Shown one piece after another: positions 45,514 to 58,900 of a stretch of 64,000 bases of DNA; position 1 is the first letter of the stretch, and each line of letters begins with the position of its first letter. The DNA lies in assembly GCA_014529385.2 (NCBI GenBank), contig CM043971.1, positions 25,644,769-25,708,768 of the forward strand, read 5' to 3'. The position numbers and the translations under genes are program-made. This DNA is from Adiantum capillus-veneris (lineage: Eukaryota; Streptophyta; Polypodiopsida; Polypodiales; Pteridaceae). The notes under the pieces were generated by a model. The model saw nothing but the letters and a program-made list of their open reading frames with translations, made no database searches and was not told where the DNA came from.

Positions 45514-46553
45514 TTTGTCAAATGTATTCAAATGTTCGACATCGTGATGGATTACACCCTACATATCCACTAGCCATGCACTATAAATGGGTTGTGGATC
45601 TAGTCACAATGCCTTTAAGACTTTGGCAGATGATATACTTGGTTCTTGCACGAGAGGACCTAACTAACCGGGTTGAAGGAAGAGCATTAGTTGTGTGAAA
45701 ATTCCTTCTTGATGAGGTGATTTGCCGTTATGGTTGTGTGGGAAAGATCACTGCAGACAGAGGTGAACTGGATGCCGAGGAAGCAAGAGAGTTCTTTTCC
45801 AAATTAGGAATCAAGCTTTCTCTTACCACAACATACAACCCTGAAGGCAATGGAAAGAGTAAAAGAGGGCATCCTCCTATCATCAAAGCTTTGGCCAAGG
45901 CTTGCAAAGGAAGAGTTGGTGAGTGGCCAGAATTGCTACCATATGCTTTATGGGCTGATTGTACAACACATAGCTCAGTAATAACTGGCTATATGCCTGC
46001 GGAGCTAATGTATGGTCAGAAGCTAGTGATGCCGATTGAAGATACAATTCCCACATGGAATGTACTACTTTGGCAAGAGGGGCTTAGCAGGGAAGATCTC
46101 CTTGCATGGCACAAAAGGCAACTGGAGAGAAGATCTAGAGATATCGAGGCTGCAAAAGAACGACTCAAAAATGTAAGGTTGAAAAACAAGGACTACTTTG
46201 ATAAGGGACATCGTCTCAGGAGAAAAGAAATTGACAAAAGTGGCTGGGTTTTGGTGTATGATAGTAGCCTTGATAACCAGCACACAGTCATGCGTAAGTT
46301 TTCAAAAAGATGGTTTGGAACATATGTTGTAAAGCATGTGCATGAAAATGATACTTATAGCTTGTCTAAACTAGATGATACAGAAGTAAAGATTCCCATT
46401 GCAGGAAAAATGATCAAAATGTTTAAGAGAAGAGGAGACAATGATCCCGAAGATGTTGGGGAAGAAGAAAACACAGGTGACAATCAAAGTAAAGATGAAG
46501 CTTTGGAATCTGCGAGTGAAGATGAAAACAACGAAGACGTAAAAGAGGGCTGA
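45514..46553 (+). pseudogene. Gypsy integrase core and C-terminal region
   Basis: HYKWVVDLVTMPLRLWQM supplies the first Asp, GKITADRGELD the second. The expected Glu in NGKxERGH reads Lys (NGKSKRGH), so the catalytic triad is broken by a likely G-to-A change. A TGA for Trp interrupts the frame near 45,697; from 45,717 it is open for 278 residues: LPYALWADCTTHSSVITGYMP, WVLVYDSSLDNQHTVMRKF and an acidic tail. Confidence 0.88.
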
Positions 46554-46597
46554 TCTTACAAAGAGAAAATGTGGCACATACCGGAGGATGTGCCGGT

Positions 46598-46612
46598 TTA
46601 GAGGGGGTGGAT
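46598..46612 (+). promoter_or_regulatory. Candidate Gypsy polypurine tract and 3' LTR start
   Basis: TTTAGAGGGGGTGGA follows the pol stop by about 45 bp and precedes TGTCCTGC at 46,613, a fitting start of a 3' LTR. The LTR end was not located. Confidence 0.6.
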
Positions 46613-47822
46613 GTCCTGCTATACTTTGACACGTATATAGTGGAAACACATGCTACAAGATCTATCTTGCAGCTTTTTTGATACATAATTATATTTCCTA
46701 TAATGTACATATGCATATATAAGTATAATAATAATCTTTCTATCTCATCCTAATATTTATCTCAAGGGTAACATATTCTTACTTTACAGTCAAAAAGTAT
46801 TATGGAAAAAGCGTCAAAAGTGCCGCCTCTTTAACTTGGGGCAAAAAGCATTGATTATTTATTTCTACAATCTCATTATCATCTCACATCCTAGCTAGAT
46901 CCTATATCTAGGGTAACTTCCAATATATATATATATTCTATGTATTTTTTATATATTTCTTATATTTCTTTTTAATATCTACTAGGAAGGAATCATATCC
47001 TAGTGGGACACTAGGTGTCATGATTTTCAAAGATACACCTATTTTAATGCATTATTGTAAGTATGATTACAAAGATTTGTCAATTAACAATGTCATGCTT
47101 TCATATTGCATGAGGTGTCCATTGGAATCAAATGAAAGTCTAGGCTATGGGGACCACAAGAAGACTTTTGCTGCCAAAACTGTATCCTATTTTGATGATT
47201 TTTTTACACAAGGTTCCAATCCGAATTGGAAAACATATATTAAAAGGGATTCATATCTAATGAGCTGAATTTTTTGCCCATATTTTTAATTTTTAATTTG
47301 GAGCCAAAGTTGAGTAGATATGATCAAAATACTGGACCTCGGTCTGCCCACATCATGCAGGGATGGCCCATTTCAAACTTTTCCAGTTTCTGTTCACACT
47401 GGCTCTTCTCTTCTTGTGTAAACCCTTGGAGGTTCCATTCACCTATATTCCTTGAAATCCATTAAAGACATCCAAGCCATTGATGAGAGGAATTCATGAG
47501 GGAGTGAGAGTAGTAATTCCTAATTGTACTTAGCCATAAACATAAGCCTAAGCCTACACTTACTCCTAAAGGAAGACTATCCATTCTTGTAAGCTATCCT
47601 TGGAATTTAAGATCTAATCCAAGAAGGAATTGAACTTGGTGCATCAATCAAGGCTTGAAGTCTCTCTGTTTCTTCTCTCTCCATAAAAAATGGTGAATAG
47701 CTCCCAAAGGGTTTGTCAAGTAAGATGTGTTCTACTTTGATATTTTGTTGATTTCTTGTTGTTTTCTTTTTCACCTCTAATCCAAGATATATCTCTAATC
47801 TCATCTCCCTCTCTCTAACCAA

Positions 47823-47876
<54 letters not shown>

Positions 47877-48639
47877 GAAATTCATTCTCTCTACAAATTC
47901 TAGGTTCTCCTTGCTACAGGTATATCTCTCCCTGTAGTATCCTTATTGCCTACGGACAAGAATAGGGCTTGGAAGGGAAATTGTGTTCTCTTCTCTTCTC
48001 TTTTGATATCTATATTTTGCACATACTAGATTTATCCTAGATGAATAATCTACATGATGAGAATTTCTATCGCTTCCACTTTGTGCTATCTATTAGAATT
48101 AACGTATAAACTAGCCGTAAAATACACTTTCAATAATTATTTACAATGTTTCTCTTTGGCCCAGAAAGACTCAATGAGATAATTCTTTCATCGGAATCTC
48201 CCATCATCTACCTCTTATAGACTATAACTTTTCTTTTGACGTAAGTGTAGTTATCTTGGTATGAACCAAGAGGATTTGTACACATAACTAATCCCAATCA
48301 CTAGACAAAACATATATATTATGGTAAGCACAAAACTACAATTCCAAAGAACAATTCATCTATTAACCCTTTCATATTACCCATGATACGATATGACCAT
48401 AGCCTTGATGTTTTTATCTTTGTGTTGTTTTGATATTCTCTTTTTTTTTTCTTTCTTTGTGTGTGTGAGTGCAAGAGAGAAAGAGTGGGATTTCTTTGAT
48501 AGCACTTCCTTCCAAACCATAGACTTCATGGAATCTATGGTTTAACTCCTTCATATAGTTTTTTGGAGTTCTCTCACAAACTCTCACAGCCAATAGCCCG
48601 GTGCTTTCTTGGCAAGATCGCAAATTTCTTGACACCATG
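46613..48639. other. Probable Gypsy LTR then unassigned sequence
   Basis: The first several hundred bases after 46,613 probably are the 3' LTR of the split Gypsy. Beyond about 47,000 no gene was recognised; a (CT)n tract lies at 47,828-47,874. Confidence 0.45.
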
Positions 48640-50480
48640 TCTTAGCACCTTGTCTTCATGTCAAAGGATGGATTTGGGTTGAAGCAGCTCTTCTTGATCC
48701 TCGATCTTTGGAGGGTCTTCATTTATTAGCTCTATTGGTGGCTCTCCTTTGAAAGGCTTGAGTAGGCTCACATGAAAAGCATTGTGTATGAGCCAATGAT
48801 TGGGAAACTTTCATTGATAAGCTATCTTGTTGATTGTGTTCAGAATTTAAAAAGGACCATAGTATCTTTTTGCTAGTTTACCATAATACTTTTGGTGGCC
48901 TATAGGATTCTTGCTCGTATTTTTCCTTAAATGAGCCTTGGGGAATTTTAGCAAAACGTGATCATTTTCCTTAAAAGCTAAGGCTCTTCTGTGCTTATTA
49001 GCAACAACCTTTTGCCTTTGTTGTGAGATGGATATAGCCTCTTTAATCTTTCAAAAAGATTTATTGTAGATCTCGGCTATACTCATCAACAGAGGAAGAT
49101 ATTTTCATGTATCTTAAAGATCAAGGGACTTTTAGATCTTCCCTCTATGACTCAAAAGGCCTTTCCTGTAGAAGTGTGTACGATGTTATTGTATGCATAC
49201 TCTACAAGGGGTAAGTACTTTTCTCATTGTGAGCATTGATCTACTTCCATGACGTAGTTTTTTAATAGATTTAAAGTCGTACGGTTAGCTATCGCACTTT
49301 GGCCATTCGTGTTTGTCGGAGAGCTTGGTTTGCATCATGAAATACTTGAGGCTTTGGTGATTCGTGCGTAGGATGAACGGAGTCCCCAAAAGATAGTGCT
49401 TCCATGAGTCTGGGGCATGTAGAACAACTAGTAGCTCATTTTCATATATACCTAGTACTCGCTCATTAGAATTGATTCTTTGTCTCTCATATGCTATGGC
49501 ATGCCCTTCTCGAAGTAAAACTGCTCCAAGGAAATTTCTATGAGCATGACATTGAACCTCAACTAGCTTTGAGAGATCCGGCACAATTTGAGAGATAAGC
49601 TTCTCTTTGAGCTTTTCAAAAGAATTTTTCTCTTTTGCAGTCCATATATACCTAATGTTCTTTTTGGTTAAGTAATGTAAAAGTCCTGCTATTAGAGAGA
49701 ATTTCTCTGTGAAGCATCTATAGTATTCACACATACCAATAAAGCTCTGTATCTCGTGTAGATTGCTTGGATTGGGCCATCCTTTTATTACCTCTAGCTT
49801 TGATGGATCCATCCTAATGCTATCTTGAGAGATAATGTGACCTAAGTATTGAATCTCTTGTAAGAAAAAATAACTTTTCTTTTTATTAATAAAAAGTTTA
49901 TTCTCTCGTAGAACTTGAAAGATTACATGGAGGTGTTGCTTATGCTCCTCGAGAGAATTGTAGATAATGATATCATCAAAGAATACTCTAGTAAAATTGC
50001 ACTAGGGCCTAAAGATTTTCTCCATTATGTGGTTGAATGTGACTGGAGCATTTGTCAAGCCAAAAGGTATGACAATATATTCATAAAGATCAAATGTTGT
50101 GTGAAAAGAGGTCTTTACGATATTTTCATTGACTATCCTTATTTGATGATAGCCACTTTTAAGGTCAATTAGTGAAGTAGGTAGACCCTTGTAATTTATC
50201 AAATAGATGTTCTACATGTGGCACGGGAGATCTATTTTTTATAGTGATTTTATTTAGTGCTCTATAGTTGACACACATACGATATGTGATGTGTTTCTTT
50301 TGGACTCAGAGGATTGGTGAACAAAATGGTGAAGAGCTAGGTCACCATCCTTTTTTCTACCAGTTCATGAACTTGTCTCATGATCTTCTCTTGTTGATCT
50401 TGTGAAACTCGATAAGGGGCCTTATTAGGCACGGTGAGCTTCCTGGTAGAATCTCTATTGCATGCTCGTCACCCCCTCGT
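48640..50480 (-). mobile_element. Ty3/Gypsy pol fragment with internal deletion
   Basis: From right to left: RT start VSQDQQEKIMRQVHELVEKRMV (about 50,400), LIDLKSGYHQIRIV and PFGLTNAPVTFNHIMEKIF (50,202-50,002), then KLEVIKGWPNPSNLHEIQSFIGM, RNase H with ELLVVLHAPDSWKHYLLGTPFILRTNHQSLKYFM (49,812-49,285), integrase end EYAYNNIVHTSTGKA (about 49,200) and the C-terminal NPIGHQKYYGKLAKRYYGPF..HVSLLKPF (about 48,930-48,730). The integrase zinc region and core are missing between RNase H and EYAYNN. Several stops and frame changes. Confidence 0.85.
49285..49812 (-). pseudogene. Gypsy connection domain and RNase H
   Basis: A 175-residue open frame with RNase H landmarks: CHAHRNFLGAVLL (catalytic strand, normally DAS/DAC), YENELLVVLHA (catalytic Glu) and RTNHQSLKYF (TDH motif reading TNH, catalytic Asp lost). 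Confidence 0.8.
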
Positions 50481-51744
50481 TTTGGAGGTAACTCTCTAGA
50501 GATAGCCCCAATAAAAAGCCAGGTCCGTGTAGAGGGACCGGTTGACCCCTAGCACTAGTTCAAAAGAGATCCAAAAATGAGACACCAACCATTTAGTTCC
50601 GTTGTGGTTAGCATGAGTGAGTGAAAATCTTTGTTGTCAGATTCTGTGTTCAAGCCTTGCTAGCGTGCTGGGTCTCTACTCCCCTCAAGAGTGTGTGCTC
50701 ACTGGTCCGCAATTTTGTTACACTAAAAAATTGTTGTGTCATTGTTCATTGCATGTGTATCGTTGCTCAGCCTCCTGCGACTTTCACTACTGGTATATGT
50801 TGCCTTCAACCATCAGTTGCACCCCTCCAAGCTCAAAACATTGCAACGTAGAGGTTGAAATTTGCCTGCCAGCTTAGTTGGTCCACTATTGGGAGTTTTA
50901 CCCTACTCCATCAAGTTTAAACTTTTACCCTTCTCCTTGCCATTATCTCGGGGGACTCACTTTATATACAAAGTGGACGGCATCTGCGAGTGGAAAAATT
51001 TGATAAAACCCCTATATACGAATCATATTAGGAAATATGACCCCCCTTTCTATGCTTATACGACAATCAATGCATAAAACTATCATACCCCTATCTTACA
51101 TATAAAATTTAGGTCTCACATGATCTAATCAAGTAAAACTAGTCAAAGAGGGTGAAGCATAATAATTGGCAATGTACTAAGGAGCCACTTCTGTTGATAA
51201 TTGGATGTACTCTCAATGTGTCAGTTTGACTTTCAAACTATGTGTCCGTTCATCCTGCACTTTAGCTACTTGTCCAATTCTGACCAATCTAAACTACTCA
51301 AGAAACATAGTTATAAAGTTGTGTTAGGTTCTTCATGTAAATTTGCATCTATACAAACTCTTTATAACTTTCATTCCTCAACAAATGGACTATAATCACA
51401 AAACAAGCAATTGATACAAAGCAGTGTTAGTTCTTGCATGTATCTTTGTACCTACTAACTCACAAGTTAGAGGGCACATTCTTTTGGGAAGCCATGATTT
51501 TGAAACATAAAAACTTCCTCTCATTTTCTCCTTTTCTCACTTTTTTCACACCCCCCCGCCCCCCAAATATGATACCCTCTCCCTTATTTTTAAGCTTGGG
51601 AGATAAATTATTGGGGGGCTTCCCCTAACTTATACGCTTATGTAACTTGTAAAAAAAAGACCCTCCCCTGCACTTACATGGTGCGGTAAGTTTTCCATGG
51701 TGAATCACTCGGGGTCATTATTCTCCTGGGATGGCACCTCTCTC

Positions 51745-51832
<88 letters not shown>

Positions 51833-51921
51833 AACCATGGTACAACACAACGATAAGGAGGGCACTCACACCAAATAGCCACATAAAAATACACCTTCGA
51901 GAAGAAATACGGGCCACGGGG

Positions 51922-51973
<52 letters not shown>

Positions 51974-52452
51974 CACGCTTTCCACCTTCCCTTTCCATAG
52001 GCTTTTTGGCTTTAAAGGCTAAACGCGTATGGCGGCCATAGGGCCAGGTTAAAGATATATAAACCTAGAGAAATTCCTTGTAATAAAAACTTTAAATATA
52101 GTCAACTTAGGAGATGAAATTTTCATTTGTAGGTTTTTGAAGTTTATAGTAAAAGTTTACTTTGAGCATTGTGGGTCATTTACTCAAGTGACACTACCTT
52201 TTCATCAATGGGTCTTTGATCAAGAGTAATCACCCTCAAACTTAAAGTGTGACCAACAAAATGAAATTCACAATGGATTGCTATTTGTAGACTCTATAGA
52301 TGCAAAGGGAGTTAAGGCATACACATCTCTAAATATGATAACTCCCCTTCATGGAATAGCCTTCTTCCTCTTCAATGCTCTTTCTACTACCAAAATGTTA
52401 TTCGAGCAGTGAGAGAAATTGTTGTGCCATATCAAAGGTTAAAGCATTGATG

Positions 52453-52521
<69 letters not shown>

Positions 52522-52637
52522 GGAAGGTGATCCTACGGAGCCTAGAATCTGATGTACTATTATGATTGGACACACATTGGCACAATTGTATGTATATATC
52601 CTTAAGAAGCAATTGAGCAGATGCTCAGAGTGAGAGC
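50481..52637. other. Unassigned sequence with (CT)n tracts
   Basis: No gene recognised. Microsatellites (CT)n lie at 51,738-51,828, 51,924-51,972 and 52,458-52,519; open frames over them are artefacts. Confidence 0.5.
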
Positions 52638-54220
52638 GTATGGGCAGTAGGACATGCCAATTTCAAAAGAGGCTTCTCCACTCATGACCACATTTTTACA
52701 CTCAGATCCATCATTGATAAGTGGAGGGCACATACCTGGATTTATTGTAGCTTTGTGGATTTCTGAAAAGCATTTGACATGCTGTCTTGAGCCAAATTGA
52801 TGCGCAGACTATAGAAGATGGGAGTGCCCAATGAGTTGATTTGGGGGATCATGGATCTATACAAATTAGTGGTGGGACATGTACACACTCTCAAGGGGAT
52901 ATTTCGTTTAGTGCATTCCACTATTAGAATGAAACAAGATTGTCCATTTTCCCCTACTCTACTTTGTATGTATGTAGATGATGATTTTTATTATATTGAT
53001 AGAGAGGATGACAGAGGTGCCCAGCTGGCAGGGACATGGATTCCATTGTTTCTATGTGATGATGATATTATGTTGATATTTGGCTCACTGGAGGGTATGC
53101 AACGACATTAGGATGCATTACATAGCTTTGCAGAGGATAAGGGATTGTCTGTAAACCTTGGTAAAACCAAGGTTATGGCGTTATATACCACACTATAGTG
53201 GATCAAAAGATCAGCACCTAAATTCACTTGTGGTTAGGAGAATATGGAGTACCATATGCATACACTTATCTTAAGGTAGTCTTTAGTGGACCAAGGTTTT
53301 CTTTGAAGAGAGCAGTAGAGACTAGACTGACTCAACCATATGCAGCCTTGGGAGGATTGGAGAGGATGTGTTCACAGGTTCAATTCCATGAACCTCAAAC
53401 AAGCTCTTTGATACCTTAGTACCTTCAAATATTCTCTATGGGCTTCAGGTTTGGGGACCCTCTATAGGTCAGGATGGGTAGAGAGGTATGGAGAGGCTCT
53501 TGGTATCTATGATCTCTTGGCTGATTAGAGCCAAGGCCTCCATGCCACATGAGATCATTAGAGCGGAGTAAGCCCCAACCCCCCCCCCCCCCCCCCCCCA
53601 TGGAAATAGAGGTGCTTACCATATCGGTCTCCTTTATGCACAGCTTATTCTTATGGGATACTACTAGAGATAGATTTCCCAGATTGGCCCTTGAGTCCTT
53701 AAGAAAGTTAGCTTTACAGGGGGACACATCATGCTGGTATGAATAGATATCATTATGATTCCATACACATGGCTTCAACATGCACAACTCACCCCCCTCA
53801 TAGTACTCCCTTCATGTACCATCATTGTCTCTTGCACAGGTGGAGATTACTAGACTCATTCGCCAAGGTCTGACCCAACTAGACACCAGGAGGACATGGA
53901 TAGAACCGACAAAGGAGTGGGGTATGCAGATGTATTTCTATAAAGAGCACCTTATCCAACTCATAGGGGATGGTTTTGTGATTTGACCGAGCTATATGGA
54001 TACACATCTATCTCATGGACAATGACGACGTGCCATTGGTTAGATATAGACATCTTTCCACCAGCTCAACATTGAGACCGGTAGATTCAGAGGGATACCA
54101 ACATCCAGTAGGATATGCCATCTATGCCATAAAGATCCAGAGATGGAAATGTATTATATATGTTAGTGCATAGTGTACTATAAAATATTGGGTTGCTTTC
54201 ACTCTCTATTCAGTGGTTTT
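52638..54220 (+). mobile_element. LINE-like (non-LTR) reverse transcriptase fragment
   Basis: In shifting frames: FKRGFSTHDHIFTLRSIIDKWRAHTWIY, SFVDF.KAFDMLS and MGVPNELIWGIMDLY (52,818), then MKQDCPFSPTLLCMYVDDDFYYI, FLCDDDIMLIFGSLEGMQ and KGLSVNLGKTKVMALY. These match RT motifs of non-LTR elements: the FVDFxKAFD strand, KQGCPLSPTLF, the [FY]ADD strand (here LCDDD) and the NxxKTKxM motif. Further on, near 54,120, SRRICHLCHKDPEMEMYYIC recalls the C-terminal Cys/His segment of LINE proteins. Stops and frame changes throughout. Confidence 0.75.
53579..53599 (+). repeat. Poly-C tract of 21 bases
   Basis: An uninterrupted C21 run lies within the LINE fragment; on the other strand G21 could form a quadruplex. 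Its length may be imprecise in the assembly. Confidence 0.95.
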
Positions 54221-55949
54221 ATTGTCTTGTGGATGCTTTAAGGGTGAATCTAGCCTTATCTATGCCTTGCACTTTCCTTTAAGGGTGAATTTGGGCCTAC
54301 CTTGGATTCATCTAGGTATGTAAAAAATGTAATTTAAATAGTAATGTTAGTTTCATGGTGGTCTTTGAGACTCCCCCTTATCTATCTAAGGCGGTCAAAA
54401 CATGTCAGAAAGTGCAATATTGGGCGACATGTCTCAAACACAAACTGTAATATTGGGTGACGTGTGTGTCAATCACAAACAACAAAAAATAAGAATGTGG
54501 AACAAAACAATTTTGACAGTGAACACCTATAGGTCACTTATAAATGACTCCACAATAGTCATGAAAGCCTCGAGGTTGAGACTTGTGCAAACATCTTCCA
54601 TGTTGCGTATCCACTACCTCCTTGGGCGAGGGCTCCAAACATCCCTCACAACCAATCTATCATCATTTTCACACACGTCCAAATGGACGTTGCTAGCATG
54701 CAAACAAGAAGGAAAATGAGAACCCCTATAGCCTTGCACACACCACACCGTCGGAAAGAAACACCACAAAGCTGCGGAAAACACTTATGTCGAACACCTG
54801 TAGAGTCGGGCGGAAAACAGCCCTAACCCAAACCATGATTAAAATTGATGAAAACCAAGATCATAAATATGAATCTCGTGTCGTGTAGACATCCATAGAG
54901 TATCCATATGCTTAATTCCGACACCAGACGAGAGAGTTACAAGCTTTCGAAGATGGGGTCTCTCTCAAAAACTCCAAAAAGGCTAGTCTCTGTTAGGAAA
55001 AGGGATGTGCAGGGAATTGCAGCTATTAAAAGGGGATTTCTTTGGCTCTTATCCCAAGGCATTTTCTCTCTCTTCTTAGCCGACATAGTTCTCTCCTTAA
55101 GCACCTTTTAATTGGTCCAATTTTGGCCTTTTTTGGGTCAAAAATGAGCTGTCGGCCACTTTTTGACCAAGGCAAGTGGGGAAAGGGGATGTCCGGTGGA
55201 CCAAAAAGGTGGCCAGACGCCTGGGCAGCTGGTGTGGACTGAAAATGGCACCCCCTCTCTCCCCCAAAGTCCACGAGCCCTCACAAGCAAGGCCAAGAAG
55301 CTCCATTAGCTCCTTTGATACACCCTTAGGGGGTACCCATTCCCTCCCTTATACCCTTCACTTTCCAATTTCTCCCCCCCATGTGGGATTACTCCATTGC
55401 CACTTGGCACCATCCTCCCACCTCCCCAACTTCTCAAAAATTTCCAGCTTCTCCCAGAGCATGAGGGGACTTCTCGGGCAATTTTTCCCCGAGGCATATC
55501 TTGCTGCTCCGGTCACCGAATGACGCACCGTAACACACGGCTCGAAGCCCATCACCTCGGCTATCTCCAAAAATATAAAACTTCAGCATTTCTAATCTTA
55601 GACCCCCAAGTTGGCCTAGTCGTCCTTCTCGCATGCACCCACAATCACCTTCTAAGTTGAGACTGCCCGCTTCGGATGCTCATAATTCATGACGTACAGG
55701 TCCGATTCACAAGCTGTTAAACACGGCTGAAAACCCTTATTAAAAAAAATATTTTGGAGTCTCAAACAACCCAAAACATCAGCATTCAAGCATAGAAAAA
55801 TCACACCTTTGTACATGAATTTTTACAATGTCACTTCCTAAACTTGCAGGGCTATGTACACATATATACATGAGGCTAGTGGGCAAGATTTTTAGCATGG
55901 ATTAGTGACTTTATCTTCATCCAAAAAATGCCTGACATAGCTTGCCAAC
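54221..55949. other. Probable Gypsy 3' LTR region plus unassigned sequence
   Basis: On the minus strand a polypurine tract (GGCTAGGGGGAGT, about 55,950-55,962) is followed by TGGCAAGC, a fitting LTR start, so the sequence to its left should be the 3' LTR of the Tat-like element. The LTR end could not be fixed. Near 54,400-54,460 the phrase AATATTGGGYGACRTGT is tandemly repeated. Confidence 0.45.
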
Positions 55950-58900
55950 TCCCCCTAGCCTGCTTAGTCATTCATGACAAGCAGAGGTGTCTAGGGTGAA
56001 CAACTGCTGCATTTCATCCCCAAAAACCTCATCCACATTTTCAGATGTTTCTACATTGTCTTCCCCTATTGATAGCATTTCATCAGTCACAATTGTCATC
56101 AAACGTGCATGATATTTCTTCAATCTATAGCCATTAACACGATACTTATGTCAGGCACCATTTAAGTCTGCCAACTGATATGTGCCATTTTCAAATTTGC
56201 TTACAACAGTAAACGGACCTTCCCATTTGATTTGAAATTTCTTTTGAAAGGTATTGTCCAGCTTACTATTGTATCGCAACACCAAATCCCCCTTTTCAAT
56301 TTTCTTGTCCTCCACGCATTCATTGGATTTTAGTTGAGCCTTCTTTGACACTTCCTCTTAGTAACTCAAAGCTAAAACTCTATCCAATTGCAAGCATTGT
56401 AAATCCAATAACCTTTTCTGCCATGCATTTGTTTGATCCTCATCTTCCAATGACAACAACTTGAGAGCAGGAATTTCCACTTCAATTGGCAATAAAGCTT
56501 CCTTGCCATAAACCAAGTGGTAAGGGGAAAATCATGTACTCGCTTTGATAGCAGACTTGTAGGCCCATAACGCACAAGGTAACTCTGAATCCCAAGTCTT
56601 CCCATGTGTTTGAGTCATCTTTTTCAAGATCTTTACCAACTCTCCATTGAACCTTTCATTAAGACCATTGCATTGTGGATAATAGGGAGAACTATACCTG
56701 TGCTGTATATTGAGCTTTTCGCATAAGAAATCAAACAGTTCTCCTCTAAATCCTGGTCCTCTATCAGAAAGTAGCTCTAGTGGCACACCAAATTTGCAAC
56801 ATATGTACTCATAAACAAATTTTCCCATATCTTTACTGGTAATCTGTTTGACAGCCTTGGCTTCTGCCCATCGTGACAAATAATCCACTGCGGTCAAGAT
56901 GTAAGCATTTCTTTTACTAGTTATAGGTAAGGGTCCAATAGCATCGAGACCCCATTTCTCAAACACATCAAAAGCTAGCATTATCTTTCGCAATTCAGGC
57001 TTCAAAATTCTCTTTCCCATCCTTTGACAAGGCAAACACGACTTGCACCAATTATTAACATCCTGTTGAATACTCGGCCATATGTACCCTTCTTGCAAGA
57101 TCTTATGCAACATGATCTTCATAGCAAAATGGCCTCCACAAGACCCCTCATGATTTTCTTCCAGAATTTTATAAATCTCTTCTTTCCAAGGTACACGACG
57201 CAAAACCAAATCACCTCCTTTCATGTAAAGCGCATCATCAAGAATTTTATATTTCCTGGCTTTTCTTATGAACGCATACTTTTTAGAAGACGGTAAACCT
57301 TCAGGTAGAACACCTGTCAATAGAAAATCCACTTCCTTTGATAAGATTTCCCTTCCATGATATAAAGGGGCATCTGCCTTTACCACAAACACACAAGTGA
57401 TCATCTCTTGGGCAACATCATGAGCTTCTTCATTTAGAGACCTCTCAATATGCTGCAAACTCCATGCTTCAAGATTTTTAAGCAACGCTTTCACTTTGAA
57501 GCATAAATTTTTCAGTTTGGGGTTTTTATTCTTCCATACTCCCAACACTTGCTTCACAACCAAAAAAGCATCTCCTTTGATTTGCAAGCGTCTAATTCCC
57601 AGTTGTAAGCAAATATGTAAACCACCTTCAAGAGCCATGAATTCTTCTTCATTGTTACTTGTAGCATCAAGTTTCAATCCTTGCTTTCTCATAAGCTTCC
57701 CTTGGGCATCATAAATAACAATGCCTCCTGAAGCAGCATCATGACTTCTTCGATAAGAACCATCAAAATATAACAGTGAAGCATTAGAGAGGGCAAGAGT
57801 CCCAACTTCCTTCTTTCGCACCACCTCTTCTTTAACTAAACCTGGAGTATCCTTATAAGTGAGAAGATCTGCTAGGGTAGCCCGAGTACTTTCCTCTACC
57901 AAAAAGGTGAATTGAAACTCTTGAAGCTCAATAACCCATTTCATCATTGTTTTTGATATATTTGAATTATTGAACAGTTGCAGAAGCAATGAATAACTGG
58001 TGAGGAAAGTGAATGACTTTTGCAACAAGTAGTGTCTAAATCGTCTGCAAGCATAAACCATACTGGTCATCACCAATTCAATTTTCGAAAAATCTCTTTC
58101 ATGAGGAGTCTTTACTCTGCTAGCATAATGAACAGGCTTCATATACTGAGATTCTTTCCCCCTTTCCAATAACATAGCCCCGATAGCATCATCTTCCACT
58201 GATGGGTTGACATAAAACTCCTTTTCCCAATCAAGAGCCTGCATAATGGGAAGCGTACTCAAAACCTCTTTAACTCTATCAAAAACCTCGTCACAATCAT
58301 GAGACCATTCCAAGGGATCATTCTTGTCTGTTTGCTGCAATGGATATAATAGCTGCGATGCCAAGGGTATGAAGTGAGACAAATTTTTAACTTTTTGTAT
58401 GAAAGTGGCCAACTGTCTAGTATCTTTTGGAGATGACAGTAACAACAAAGCCTCCACTTTCTCTGGATCTGCTTCAATCCCATTTTCTGAAATAACATGC
58501 CCAAGAAGCTTCACCCGTGGCTGTGCCAAATGACATTTTTTAGGGTTTAGCTGACCCTGGCATTCGTCATACCTGGCAAAAGTCATTTCAAGCTTTTGAA
58601 CATGCTCTTTCCTTGAACTGTATACGTAGAAATCATCTATGAACCCTTTGACAAACCTCCCAAGGAACAGGGTAAGGACCCAATCTACCTTTCTTTCAAA
58701 GGCTCCTGGCCCATTTGTCAACCCAAAAGGAAGGCAGCAAAAGCAGAAACAACCCCATGGCGTGATAAAAGTAGTCTTTTTCCGGTCTTTAGGAGCAAGG
58801 ATAAGTTGAAAGTATCCTGAATACCCATCACAGACACTGTATCTTTCAAAACCAGCCACTGCATCTAATAATTGATCAATAAAAGGCAAAGGGTAAGGAT

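Larger units (their letters stand above)
33478..46553 (+). mobile_element. Ty3/Gypsy pol fragment, split by nested insertions
   Basis: Two parts read as one pol: 33,478-34,377 (RNase H and integrase zinc region) and 45,509-46,553 (integrase core and C-terminus). The zinc region runs WAGHRVLWATF..YWWKGMYKDVSQFAESCVT to the insertion point and continues CQMYSNVRHRDGLHPTYPLA right after 45,513, with one extra T. The intervening 34,378-45,508 is a solo LTR containing a CACTA element. The 5' part before RNase H is absent. Confidence 0.92.
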
